From Georgenia sp. SYP-B2076 (GTDB lineage: Bacteria; Actinomycetota; Actinomycetes; Actinomycetales; Actinomycetaceae): DNA of 64,000 nucleotides. The position numbers and the translations under genes are program-made. Below the pieces are notes generated by a model that saw nothing but the letters and a program-made list of their open reading frames with translations, was not told the DNA's origin and did no database searches. Position 1 is the first letter of the stretch. Every line of letters begins with the position of its first letter. Positions 34,067 through 42,905 of this stretch are shown piece by piece. Where the stretch lies: NCBI RefSeq assembly GCF_003991205.1, contig NZ_RXOZ01000022.1, positions 62,001 through 126,000 of the forward strand. The letters run 5' to 3'.

Positions 34067-35125
34067 ATGACCCTGACGTCCGACCGCACTGCGAGCCCGG
34101 AGCCGAAGGTTTCGCGCAGGCAGCCCGAGGCGCAGCCCGGCAACGTCACCCTCGTGAACCGGATCCTCCATGCCCGCGCCTTCAGCGTCGTCGCCGCCAC
34201 GGTCGCGCTGGCAGTGGCCATCGCGGTGTTCAACCCCCGGTTCCTGCAGGTCGGGCAGCTGCTCGACGTCCTGCAGTCCTCCACCTACATCGCGCTCCTC
34301 GCGGGCGGCGCCGCCTACCTCCTCGCCATGCGGGAGATCGACCTCTCGAGCGGTTCGATGTTCGCGCTCACGCTCATCGCGGTGGCGCTGCTCATCCAGG
34401 CGGGGGTGAACCCGTGGATCGCCGGGGTGCTCGGTGTCGTCCTGGGCGCCGTGCTGGGCGCCGTCAACGCCGCGGCCGTCAACCTTCTCGGCATCCCGAC
34501 GATCGTGGCCACGCTGGCGACGATGTCCGTGTTCCGCGGCCTCGGGGTCGGGATCACGGGCGGCACGCAGGTCACCGGGCTGCCGGTGGACCACGCGTTC
34601 TTCACCGTGCTCGGCGGCAAGATCGCCGGCATCCCGGTGAGCATCGGCGTCGTCGCCGTGGTCCTGGTGATCATGGCGATCGCGCTGCACCACACGCCGT
34701 TCGGCTACCGCATCCTCGCCGTGGGGTCCAACCCCGAGGCCGCCGAGTTCTCCGGGATCTCGGTCCGACGGGTACGGACGGCCGGCCTGGTCATCATGGG
34801 CGCCCTGGCGGGTCTCGGCGGGGTGCTCGGCCTCGCCTACTTCACGTCCGGCGACCCCAACATCGGCACCGGGTTCGAGCTGCAGGCCATCGCCGCGGCC
34901 ATCATCGGCGGTACGGCCCTCCGCGGCGGCACCGCGACGATCCTCGGCGCGGCCGTCGGTGTGATCCTGCTCAATGTCGTCTCCGCCGGCCTGACGTACT
35001 TCGGGATCCCCGCGAACTGGAGCGCCTTCGCCACGGGCTCGGCGATCCTGCTCGCCGTCGGGCTCGACAGCCTGGCGCGACGGCGCCGCACGGCGCGACC
35101 GAAGTCGTTGACCACCAACCCCTGA
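34067..35125 (+). CDS. Ribose/sugar-type ABC importer permease
   Basis: 352 residues, RbsC-like, with about nine hydrophobic segments. The family landmarks are LAMREIDLSSGSMFALT (ABC-permease glycine-rich loop region), NLLGIPTIVATLATMSVFRGLG and ALRGGTATILGAAVGVILLNVV. The ATG at 34067 is preceded by GAGG; longer in-frame readings upstream overlap the repeat array. It is the first gene of a rightward operon with binding protein, ATPase and SDR. Confidence 0.9.
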   Translation: MTLTSDRTASPEPKVSRRQPEAQPGNVTLVNRILHARAFSVVAATVALAVAIAVFNPRFLQVGQLLDVLQSSTYIALLAGGAAYLLAMREIDLSSGSMFALTLIAVALLIQAGVNPWIAGVLGVVLGAVLGAVNAAAVNLLGIPTIVATLATMSVFRGLGVGITGGTQVTGLPVDHAFFTVLGGKIAGIPVSIGVVAVVLVIMAIALHHTPFGYRILAVGSNPEAAEFSGISVRRVRTAGLVIMGALAGLGGVLGLAYFTSGDPNIGTGFELQAIAAAIIGGTALRGGTATILGAAVGVILLNVVSAGLTYFGIPANWSAFATGSAILLAVGLDSLARRRRTARPKSLTTNP

Positions 35126-35215
35126 CCACACCTCGACCGCACGCCCGACCAACCCGGATCCGTAGCCAACAGGCTCGGACCGCGCGCCTCACCCGTAGAT
35201 TTCAAGGAGGAAATC

Positions 35216-36346
35216 ATGACCGTCCCGTCCATCGCTCGTCACCTTCCCGCCCGTCCGGCCACCGTCGCCGCCCTTCTCGCCGTTGGTGCGCTCGTGCTCA
35301 GCGCCTGCAGCGACAGCTCCTCCACCGCCGACGCCGCAACGACCGCGGCCGCCGGAGACGGCGGCGCAGCGAGCTGCGAGGGCGCCGACCGGCAGCTCGA
35401 GCTGGCGTTCGTCTACGCCACCACAGGCCTGTCGGCGTTCCAGGAGATGGCGATGGGCGCCCAGGCCGCGGCCGATGATGACGGCAACGTCAAGCTCACC
35501 CTCTCGGCCCCCACGGCCGTCGACGGGCCGGAGCAGGTCAGCCTCTTCCAGTCCGCGGTCCGCGTGGCCGGCGACGGCGTCGCCTACCAGTCGCTCTTCC
35601 CCGACCTGATGGTCCGCCCCCTCAACGACGCGGTCAGCCAGGACATCCCGGTCGTGGCGGTCGACGCCGCGCCGCCCGCCGGGACCGAGGTGACGACCTT
35701 CGTGGGGAACAGCAACTTCGACCTGGGTGTGGCGCTCGGCGAGGCGTTCGTGGCGCAGGACCCGGCCGAGGGCGGCACCGTGGTGCTCGGCAACGCGATC
35801 CCGTCGCTGCCGCTGCTGGGCCAGCGACTCGACGGCCTCCAGAGCGTCATCGCGGAGCAGCGGTCCGACCTGACCGTGGTCGGACCGCTCGACAGCAAGT
35901 CCGAACCCACCGAGAACCTCAACACCTGGCGCAACATCATCCAGTCGAACCCCGACGCGGTCGCCTACCTGGGCGTCGGTGACCAGGACGGCGTCTCCCT
36001 CCCGCTGCTGAAGCAGCAGCTCGGCAAGGACTACCTGGCCGGGTCGGCGGACATCTCGCCGGACGCCCTGGCCGCCGTGGAGGACGGTCGCCTGTTCGCC
36101 CTCTCCTCGCCCGAGCACTGGCTCAAGGGCTACATCGCCATCCAGCTCCTGATCGACGCCCAGCGCGCGTGCGAGCCGCTGGTCGAGGGCTGGTGGAACT
36201 CGGGCAGCCTGCTCATCGACTCGAGCAACGTGGGCGACGTCATCGAGCGTCAGGCCGACGAGGAGACGCGCAAGGAGTGGTTCGCACCGGTCATCGCCGA
36301 GCAGCTGGCCACGCCGCCCCTGTCGTCGATGGACAAGGCCGAGTAA
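35216..36346 (+). CDS. Sugar-type ABC importer substrate-binding lipoprotein
   Basis: 376 residues. The signal peptide ends in the lipobox VLSAC (Cys31), so the mature protein is membrane-anchored outside. The two-lobed periplasmic-binding-protein-I fold is shown by LELAFVYATTGLSAFQEMAMGAQ, VAVDAAPPAGTEVTTFVGNSN and the C-terminal hinge. A typical RBS AAGGAGG precedes the ATG. The aromatic and hydrophobic ligand preference cannot be read from the sequence. Confidence 0.9.
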   Translation: MTVPSIARHLPARPATVAALLAVGALVLSACSDSSSTADAATTAAAGDGGAASCEGADRQLELAFVYATTGLSAFQEMAMGAQAAADDDGNVKLTLSAPTAVDGPEQVSLFQSAVRVAGDGVAYQSLFPDLMVRPLNDAVSQDIPVVAVDAAPPAGTEVTTFVGNSNFDLGVALGEAFVAQDPAEGGTVVLGNAIPSLPLLGQRLDGLQSVIAEQRSDLTVVGPLDSKSEPTENLNTWRNIIQSNPDAVAYLGVGDQDGVSLPLLKQQLGKDYLAGSADISPDALAAVEDGRLFALSSPEHWLKGYIAIQLLIDAQRACEPLVEGWWNSGSLLIDSSNVGDVIERQADEETRKEWFAPVIAEQLATPPLSSMDKAE

Positions 36347-36394
36347 CCGACCCGCAGGTCGACCAGCAGAACGTCTGACGAGAAGGGCAAGGAA

Positions 36395-37942
36395 TTGGCA
36401 CTCCTGGAGGCACGGGGCATCCGAAAGGCTTATGGCGCGACGCTGGCGCTGGGCGGGTGCGACCTGACGGTCGAGGCCGGCTCGGTGCATGCGCTGCTCG
36501 GCGAGAACGGGGCCGGGAAGTCCACGCTCGTGAAGATCTTGACGGGCGCCGTCCGGCCGGACGAGGGCACGATCGCTCTCGACGGGCGCCCCGTGCACTT
36601 CCGCGACACCGGCGACGCGGCCCGTCACGGCGTCGCGGTAGTCTCCCAGGAGCTCAGCCTGTTCCCGGACCTGGACGTTCTAGCCAACCTGTTCCTGGGC
36701 CGTGAGCACCTGCGCGGCCCGTTCTTCGACCGGTCCGCGATGGAGAAGCTGGCCGCGCCCGTCCTGGAGCAGCTCCACCTCGACGTCTCGCCGCGTACGC
36801 CGCTGGGGAAGCTGCCCCTCGCGGACCGGCAGATGGTGGAGATCGCCAAGGCGCTCCTCGTCGACCCCCGGGTGCTCATCCTCGACGAACCGACGTCCGC
36901 GCTCGACGACGAGGGCTCGAAGCGGCTCCTGCAGGTCCTCGCGGTCCTCCGTGAACGCCGGGTGGGGGTGGTCTTCGTCTCCCACATCCTCGAAGAGGTG
37001 ATGAGCCTCAGCGACCGGATCACCGTGCTGCGGGACGGGCAGGTCGCCATGGCCGGGGTGGAGCGGGCCGACGTCACGCTGGACGACGTCGTCTCCGCGA
37101 TGCTCGGTCAGCCGGTGCGGACCGAGGAGGGGCGCGGCGCCGTCGAGCAGGCGACGGTCGCGCCACCCGGCGGCCGGGCCACCCTGGAGGTCCGCGGCCT
37201 GGTCGTCCCGGGCGAGCTCGACGGCGTCGACCTCACCGCCCGGACCGGGGAGATCGTCGGGCTCGCCGGGGTGGCCGGGGCCGGGCACCGGACGCTCCTG
37301 GAGGTCCTCGGCGGGCGGCGCCGCTCGACCGCCGGCGCCATCACCCTGCCGGGCGGCGAGGGCAAGCCGGGGCGGCATCCCACCAACCAGCATCGTGCCG
37401 TCCGCGCCGGTGTCGGCATCGTCTCGGGCGACCGTGCCGTCGGGGTCATGACCGAGAAGCCGATCTGGGAGAACGGTGCGCACGTGCGGTCGATCGCGCT
37501 GGGGCGCGACGGCAGCTGGCTGCGCAAGAACGTCATGCGCGACCGAATGCGCCGACGCCGTGACGAGTACGGCATCAAGACAGACGACGTGAACAAGGAG
37601 GTGGGCAGCCTCTCGGGCGGCAACCAGCAGAAGGTCGCGCTCGCCAAGTGGCTCGAGGCCTCCCCCGGGACGCTCCTGCTCGACGATCCCACCCGCGGCG
37701 TCGATGTCGGGTCCAAGGCGGAGCTGCACCGCCTCATCCGCACGTTCTCGACCGGGTCCGTCGTGCTGCTCTGCTCGACGGACCTGGACGAGCTGGTCGA
37801 CCTGTGCGACCGCGTGCTGGTCTTCCGGCGCGGAAGGATCACGGCGGAGCTCGCCGGCGAGACGTTGACCCGACACACCCTCCTGACCGAGATCAACACC
37901 TCGGAGCAGGCTCAGACCCTGCCCGAGACGGCGAAAGGCTGA
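36395..37942 (+). CDS. Sugar-type ABC importer ATP-binding protein (two ATPase domains)
   Basis: 515 residues, the RbsA/XylG type with two ATPase halves. Half 1: Walker A GENGAGKST (36-44), Walker B VLILDEPTSALDDE. Half 2: the degenerate Walker A region GLAGVAGAGHRTLLEVLGG, signature SLSGGNQQKVALAKWL, Walker B LLLDDPTRGVDVG. The start is TTG at 36395, preceded by AAGGGCAAGGA. Half 1 has a poor signature (KLPLADRQMVEIAKAL), as is common in this group. Confidence 0.9.
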   Translation: MALLEARGIRKAYGATLALGGCDLTVEAGSVHALLGENGAGKSTLVKILTGAVRPDEGTIALDGRPVHFRDTGDAARHGVAVVSQELSLFPDLDVLANLFLGREHLRGPFFDRSAMEKLAAPVLEQLHLDVSPRTPLGKLPLADRQMVEIAKALLVDPRVLILDEPTSALDDEGSKRLLQVLAVLRERRVGVVFVSHILEEVMSLSDRITVLRDGQVAMAGVERADVTLDDVVSAMLGQPVRTEEGRGAVEQATVAPPGGRATLEVRGLVVPGELDGVDLTARTGEIVGLAGVAGAGHRTLLEVLGGRRRSTAGAITLPGGEGKPGRHPTNQHRAVRAGVGIVSGDRAVGVMTEKPIWENGAHVRSIALGRDGSWLRKNVMRDRMRRRRDEYGIKTDDVNKEVGSLSGGNQQKVALAKWLEASPGTLLLDDPTRGVDVGSKAELHRLIRTFSTGSVVLLCSTDLDELVDLCDRVLVFRRGRITAELAGETLTRHTLLTEINTSEQAQTLPETAKG

Positions 37943-37945
37943 CCC

Positions 37946-38707
37946 GTGCCACCACTGCTCGACTTCACGGACAAGGTCGTCCTCATCACCGGGGCGGCCA
38001 CCGGGATGGGGCGGGCCACCGCCCTCAAGTTCGGCGCCCAGGGCGCGCGGGTCGTCGTCGGAGATCGCGATGCCCGCGGCGCGGAGACCGTCCAGCTCAT
38101 CGAGGAGGCCGGGGGGACCGGGCTGTTCGTGGAGGCCGACGTGACCGAGGAGGACTCTGTCGCCGCTCTTGTCGACGCGGCGACAGACACGTACGGGCGG
38201 CTGGACGCCGCCTGGAACAACGCGGGCGTCCTGCCGGCCACGAAGCCGCTGGCCGAGATGACCCTCGACGACTGGCACCGCACCATAGCCGTGGACCTCA
38301 CCGGCGTGTTCCTCAGCCTCAAGTACGAGATCGCCTACATGGCCGAGCACGGCGGTGGGTCGATCATCAACACCGCCTCCGTCGCCGGTGTGATCGCCGA
38401 CCCCGGCATGGCGCCGTACGTCGCCGCCAAGCACGGCGTCATCGGTCTGACGAGGGCGGCCGCGGTGGATTACGCCCGGCAGGGCATCCGCGTCAACGCC
38501 GTCGCCCCCGGGCTGGTGAACACACCCCTGACGCAGCGCTGGCTCGACGACCCGGAGATGCGCGAGACGGTCGTCGCGGGCTCGCAGATGCGCCGGGCGG
38601 CGGACCCGTCGGAGATCGCGGGCATCGTGCTCTACCTGGCCTCCGACCTGGCCACCTTCGCGACCGGCGGGGTCTTCACCGTCGACGGCGGGCAGACCGC
38701 TCACTGA
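37946..38707 (+). CDS. Short-chain dehydrogenase/reductase
   Basis: 253 residues, classical SDR: TGAATGMGRATAL (NAD-binding), VGDRDA, NNAGVLP, active-site YVAAKHGV (Tyr-x-x-x-Lys), Ser in NTASVAG, and the C-terminal FTVDGGQTAH. It starts GTG 4 bases after the ATPase stop and so is the fourth gene of the importer operon. It probably oxidises the imported compound or an early product. Confidence 0.9.
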   Translation: MPPLLDFTDKVVLITGAATGMGRATALKFGAQGARVVVGDRDARGAETVQLIEEAGGTGLFVEADVTEEDSVAALVDAATDTYGRLDAAWNNAGVLPATKPLAEMTLDDWHRTIAVDLTGVFLSLKYEIAYMAEHGGGSIINTASVAGVIADPGMAPYVAAKHGVIGLTRAAAVDYARQGIRVNAVAPGLVNTPLTQRWLDDPEMRETVVAGSQMRRAADPSEIAGIVLYLASDLATFATGGVFTVDGGQTAH

Positions 38708-38717
38708 GCGGCGCCCA

Positions 38718-38744
38718 GCACCGCCGACCGGGAGTCGGTGGTGC
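38718..38744. terminator. Hairpin after the importer-SDR operon
   Basis: Arms GCACCGCCGAC and GTCGGTGGTGC (one mismatch) around a 5-base loop, 11 bases after the SDR stop; no U tract. Confidence 0.6.
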
Positions 38745-38946
38745 CAGACCTGGGCTGGTCCCTCCGACGCGTTCCTTCCTCCTTTTCGCCGGATTTGTTC
38801 CGCGACCGACCTTCTCACCCTCGCTAACCCCACCTCACCCCCGCGGGTGAAGTTTTCGCTTCGAGTGCTCCGAATCCTTTCGACCGCATTAGCGTGTTGG
38901 TTTACCGGTATTCGGTGAGAGTTCAGCACGAGACGCGGAGAGCACG

Positions 38947-39306
38947 ATGTCATCCATGCAAGACACCACGTGGGCGTCGCAGGCCGCGTGCGCAACACAG
39001 GAACCTGACCTGCTGTTCGTGCGCGGGGCCGCCCAGCGCCCGGCACGCGAGCTCTGCTTCAGCTGCCGCGTGAGGACGGAGTGCCTCGCCGACGCCCTGG
39101 ACTCCCGGACGGAGTTCGGGGTGTGGGGCGGCCTCACCGAGCGTGAGCGCCGCCTGCTCCTGCGCCGCTTCCCCGATGTGGACAGCTGGAGCCGCCGCCT
39201 GCAGCAGGACGACGACGAGCTCGTCGCGGACCTCACGGCTCGCCGGCCGCCGCACTTCACGGCCGCACGGAAGGCTCCGGTGCCGTCCGCGGCCGCGTCG
39301 AGGTAG
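38947..39306 (+). CDS. WhiB-family Fe-S transcription factor
   Basis: 119 residues. Four cysteines (Cys15, Cys37, Cys40, Cys46) in the pattern C-x(n)-CxxCxxxxxC ligate a [4Fe-4S] cluster, followed by the G(V/I)WGG turn (GVWGGLTERERR) and a basic C-terminus. WhiB proteins bind the housekeeping sigma factor and sense O2/NO or redox. It stands alone in a region AT-richer than its neighbours and is convergent with the PfkB kinase gene. Confidence 0.92.
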   Translation: MSSMQDTTWASQAACATQEPDLLFVRGAAQRPARELCFSCRVRTECLADALDSRTEFGVWGGLTERERRLLLRRFPDVDSWSRRLQQDDDELVADLTARRPPHFTAARKAPVPSAAASR

Positions 39307-39605
39307 GCGTCGAGCGCGTCGCCGCGATGTACGGCGAGGAGTAGTCGGACTTTCACGTCGTCCTGGGCGCACATAATTTACATACGCGTGCGACCAATAC
39401 TGCCCAAGCCGTTAGCGTCCACTCACCTGTTCATCGAGGCAGCCTTTCCTCCCCGGTGGCGTGCACACATCTCGCCGAACTCGCGGCCCCGGGCTCTGAC
39501 GCGCCTGCTCAACCGATCGACCGGCCCGTTGGGGCGCCTACCTCTCGCGCTGATCCGGGTCGCACCGCGAGGGGCGCTACGGCCCGGCGACGTCCATGGG
39601 CACGG
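39307..39605. other. Convergent intergenic region
   Basis: The 299 bases between the WhiB gene and the PfkB kinase gene hold no convincing gene, tRNA or hairpin. A short AT-richer patch lies near 39371-39390 (CATAATTTACATACG). Confidence 0.5.
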
Positions 39606-40598
39606 TCATGAGGTCGCCGGGCTCGGCCCAGGGGCCCGGCCGCCGGCCCCGTCGTCGGGCAGCGGCCGCGCCCCCATGCGCGCGACTGCGGACCGGGCGA
39701 CCCGCGCGCCGGCGCCGGCGGCGGCCACCGGGTCCGCGTCGTCGAGCCAGCGGTCGAGGAAGCCGGCGCAGAAGGCGTCCCCGGCGCCGGTGGTGTCCAC
39801 GGGCCGGACCCGCTCGGCGGGCACGAGCACCGGCGACCGCCCGCCGTGGGCGACGACGCACCCGTCGCCGTCGAGGGTGACCACGACGGTGCCGTAGTGG
39901 GTGGCGAGCCTCTCCGCGGCCAGCAGCGGGTCCGCCGTCCCGGCCAGCACCGCGGCCTCGTCCCGGTTGGGGAAGACCAGGTCCGCGCCCGCAGTCCAGG
40001 CCAGGAACCGGTCCGGGCCGACCTCCTCGAGGAAGGCCGACGAGCTCGGGTCGATGGAGACGGGGGTGCCCGCCCGCCGGGCCCGGGCCAGCAGGGTGCG
40101 AGCCGTGGCCCGCACGCCATCCTCGAAGAAGGAGTACCCGCTGAGGTGCAGGGCGGCGGCGCGGTGCAGCAGCGCCGCCGGGACGTCCTCGACGGCGAGG
40201 CGGAGGTTGGCGCCCCGGTCGGTGAGCATGGTGCGCCCACCCCCGGCGTCGACGAGGACGACGATCGTGCCGGTCTCCAGCTCGGGGTCGACGACCAGGT
40301 GCGCCTCGACCCCGAAGCGCGCGAAGAACGACGCGTGGTAGCCCTGGTCCCCCGTCCCTACCCGGCCGACGAACGTGACCTCCCGCCCCAGGGAGCCGAG
40401 CCAGCAGGCGAGGTTGGCGGCGGAGCCGCCCGGCCGGCGCACGATCTGCGCGCGGGTGTCCGAGTCCGCAGTGATCTCGCCCATGGGCCGCACCAGGACG
40501 TCGTTGATGACGTCCCCGACCACGAGCACCGGGCGGCGCGCCGGGCGGTCAGCCGACGCGGGCGGCACGGCCGGCCCAGGCGGTGGCGATCTGGCCAC
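39606..40598 (-). CDS. PfkB-family kinase, likely pseudouridine kinase
   Basis: 330 residues if begun at GTG 40598, which overlaps psuG by 50 bases; a GTG at 40529 is an alternative that would avoid overlap. Motifs: GGSAANLACWLGSLG (substrate-side), and PVDTTGAGDAFCAGFLDRWL with the catalytic Asp. Its position directly after a pseudouridine-5-phosphate glycosidase matches psuK-psuG, so it probably phosphorylates pseudouridine; ribokinase-like or other nucleoside kinase activity is possible. Confidence 0.78.
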   Translation of the reverse strand: MARSPPPGPAVPPASADRPARRPVLVVGDVINDVLVRPMGEITADSDTRAQIVRRPGGSAANLACWLGSLGREVTFVGRVGTGDQGYHASFFARFGVEAHLVVDPELETGTIVVLVDAGGGRTMLTDRGANLRLAVEDVPAALLHRAAALHLSGYSFFEDGVRATARTLLARARRAGTPVSIDPSSSAFLEEVGPDRFLAWTAGADLVFPNRDEAAVLAGTADPLLAAERLATHYGTVVVTLDGDGCVVAHGGRSPVLVPAERVRPVDTTGAGDAFCAGFLDRWLDDADPVAAAGAGARVARSAVARMGARPLPDDGAGGRAPGPSPATS

Positions 40599-41478
40599 CG
40601 AGGACGATGTTGTTGGACGCGATGTCGATGTTGACCTCCAGGCTCGCGCCGGCGGTGTGCTGCTGGAAGTACGCCAGCAGGAAGGGCGTGACGTCCTTGC
40701 CGCTGATCCGCTGCGCGTCGGCCCGAGCCAGCGCCTCGGCCAGGACCCGGTCGTGCAGGGCGGGGTCGAGCTGCTTGTCCACGGGCAGCGGGTTGGCGAC
40801 CAGGACCGCGCGGCGCAGCTCGAGGGCGTCCTGGGCGGCCATGACCTCCACCACCTCGTCGGGCGCCTCCACGCGCCAGTCCACCCCCAGGCCCGAGTCG
40901 GCGAGGTAGAACCCGGGGTAGCGGTTGGTGCGGTAGCCCAGGACGGTGATGTTCAGGGTCTCGAGGCGTTCGAGGGTCGCGGGGACGTCCAGGATCGACT
41001 TCGCGCCCGCCGAGACGACCGTGACGGGCAGCCCGGCCAGCGCGACGAGGTCGGCGGACTCGTCGAAGGACTGGGCGGCGCCGCGGTGGACGCCGCCGAG
41101 CCCGCCGGTGGAGAAGACGCGGATCCCGGCGCGGTGGGCCAGCAGCGCGGTCGCGGCGACCGTGGTCGCTCCGGTGGCCTCGCGGACCATGGCCGGGGCG
41201 AGGTCGCGGGCGGAGACCTTGACGACGGCGGTGTCCTCGGCGATCCGGGCCAGCTGGGCGTCGTCCAGGCCCACCCGGGGCACGCCGTCGATGACGGCGA
41301 TGGTGGCCGGGGTGACGCCGGCCTCGGTCAGCAGCCGCTCGAAGAGGCGGGCGGCGTCGAGGTTGCGCGGGCGGGGGAAGCCGTGGGAGATGATCGTCGA
41401 CTCGAGCGCGACGACTGGACGCCCCTCGGCCAACGCGTCGGCGACGGCGTCGGACAGGGTGATGGGAGGCTGGGTCAT
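40549..41478 (-). CDS. psuG: Pseudouridine-5'-phosphate glycosidase
   Basis: 309 residues, full length. Signatures: VVALESTIISHGFPRPRNL, VFSTGGLGGVHRGAAQSFDESADL, VVSAGAKSILDVPATLERLET and NNIVLGGQIA. It cleaves the C-C glycosidic bond of pseudouridine-5-phosphate to uracil and ribose-5-phosphate. The ATG at 41478 follows AAGGAGACC. It is followed by the PfkB kinase and preceded, after a strong hairpin, by the MFS gene of the nucleoside operon. Confidence 0.93.
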   Translation of the reverse strand: MTQPPITLSDAVADALAEGRPVVALESTIISHGFPRPRNLDAARLFERLLTEAGVTPATIAVIDGVPRVGLDDAQLARIAEDTAVVKVSARDLAPAMVREATGATTVAATALLAHRAGIRVFSTGGLGGVHRGAAQSFDESADLVALAGLPVTVVSAGAKSILDVPATLERLETLNITVLGYRTNRYPGFYLADSGLGVDWRVEAPDEVVEVMAAQDALELRRAVLVANPLPVDKQLDPALHDRVLAEALARADAQRISGKDVTPFLLAYFQQHTAGASLEVNIDIASNNIVLGGQIATAWAGRAARVG

Positions 41479-41593
41479 CGAGGGTCTCCTTGCTGGTGGG
41501 GTAGGACGAGGTCGCGACCGGGGCGGCCGGGGCGGGAGGGAGGCGCGGCGTCGGCGGCCGAAGCGCGCCACTTCAGCCTCGGTTTTGTGGCCC

Positions 41594-41659
41594 GAGGTAG
41601 AGGAGGTGCGGCGAGATCGAAGGTTTAGATGTCCTAGCTCGCCGCAACTCTTCTACCTC
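41594..41659. terminator. Large hairpin between MFS and psuG genes
   Basis: Two 22-base arms (GAGGTAGAGGAGGTGCGGCG... and its near complement at 41638-41659) match at 20 of 22 positions around a 22-base loop. It overlaps the MFS stop codon and probably ends the nucleoside operon. Confidence 0.6.
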
Positions 41660-42905
41660 GCTGATCAGGAGGCGCGCCTGAGGGACGCGCGGGGCCCGCG
41701 ACGGCGATCGCGGCGATCGCCAGGACGGCGACGACAGGGACGGCGGCATAGGCGCGGGCCAGGCCCACCGCGTCCGCCAGAGCACCGAGCGCGACCGGGG
41801 AGAGGATCGTCATCGTGCCCGCCAGGAGGCTGGCGCGCGCGACGACACGGTCGGCGCCGGTCGGGTCGCTGCTGACGACGAACGCGATCGAGGCCGGGTA
41901 GAGGTTGGCGGCGCCGAGCCCGGCGGCCGCGGCGGCGACGAACGCGGCCCAGGTCCCCGACGCGGTGGTGAGCAGGGCGAACGCGAGCAGGGTGGTCGCC
42001 AGGGAGAGGACGAGGAGTCGGTGCGCGCCGAGCCGGAGGATGACGCGGCTGCCCAGGACGCGGCCAAGGAGGACCACGGCCCACATGATCGAGACCGCCA
42101 CCGCCGCCGTGTGCCTCGCGAGGCCGCCGGCGTCGGTGAGGTAGGTCGCCACCCAGAACAGGTAGGACCACTCCACCATCACGCTCAGGCCCATGACCAC
42201 CACCGCCATGCGAGGTCGGCGCATCCCGCCGCCCGCGGCCGCGACGGAGGCCGCCGGGCCGTCGGCGTCGATCCGGCGGGCGGCCCGCAGGATCAGGGGC
42301 ACGACGACGGCGAGCAGCAGGAGGGTCTGCAGGCCCGCGTAGCCGCGCCAGCCCAGGGGCGAGACGACGACCACCGGCAGCACCGCGGACGCGAGAACCG
42401 CGCCGACGCTGTACGCGACGTTGAACTCCCCGATCATCCGGCCCGAGCGTGGCCCGTGCAGCACCACCATGAGGGCCTGGCCGGTGATGAGCGAGGCGCC
42501 CATCCCGGCGCCGACGAGGGTCATGCCCGCGATCGTCATCGTCGGGTTCGTGGCCAGCGCGACCGCGAGCGCGCCGCCGGCCCCCAGGGAGGCGGCGAGC
42601 ACGAGCACGCGGGTGCGGCCAAGGCGGCGACGCAGGGTCTCGCTCAGCAGGGAGACGACGAGGCCGCCGGCCGCCAGCGCGGTGATGTGCAGGCTCTCGA
42701 CCGTGTGGCTCATGGACAGCTCGGCGCGCAGGAACGGCAGGAGACCGCCGAGGCCGCCCTGCATCACGGCGTTGGACATGAGCAGCGCGAAGAGCGCCAC
42801 CGTCATGGCGTCGTGAACCGGGGCGCCGCGCGTGGGGGCGCCGCGCGTGGAGGCGCCGCGCGTCGGAGCACCGCGCGTGGGGGCCCCGCGGGTGGGGCGA
42901 GCCAC
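41634..42905 (-). CDS. MFS transporter
   Basis: 423 residues, twelve hydrophobic segments. Typical MFS elements: VVSLLSETLRRRLGRTRVLVLAASLGAGG and the mid-loop RAARRIDAD. The GTG at 42905 shares a base with the SDR's TAG stop (TAGTG), suggesting coupling, and gives an N-terminal low-complexity tail of TRGAP repeats before the first helix; an ATG at 42806 (MTVALF) would remove that tail. It is last in the nucleoside operon and could export purine bases or import a nucleoside. Confidence 0.82.
   Translation of the reverse strand: MARPTRGAPTRGAPTRGASTRGAPTRGAPVHDAMTVALFALLMSNAVMQGGLGGLLPFLRAELSMSHTVESLHITALAAGGLVVSLLSETLRRRLGRTRVLVLAASLGAGGALAVALATNPTMTIAGMTLVGAGMGASLITGQALMVVLHGPRSGRMIGEFNVAYSVGAVLASAVLPVVVVSPLGWRGYAGLQTLLLLAVVVPLILRAARRIDADGPAASVAAAGGGMRRPRMAVVVMGLSVMVEWSYLFWVATYLTDAGGLARHTAAVAVSIMWAVVLLGRVLGSRVILRLGAHRLLVLSLATTLLAFALLTTASGTWAAFVAAAAAGLGAANLYPASIAFVVSSDPTGADRVVARASLLAGTMTILSPVALGALADAVGLARAYAAVPVVAVLAIAAIAVAGPARPSGAPPDQRGRRVAAS
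42823..42897. repeat. 15-bp tandem repeats encoding TRGAP units
   Basis: Five to six copies of GCGCCGCGCGTGGGG or close variants lie at the 5' end of the MFS gene; each adds five residues (T-R-G-A-P). Confidence 0.75.
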
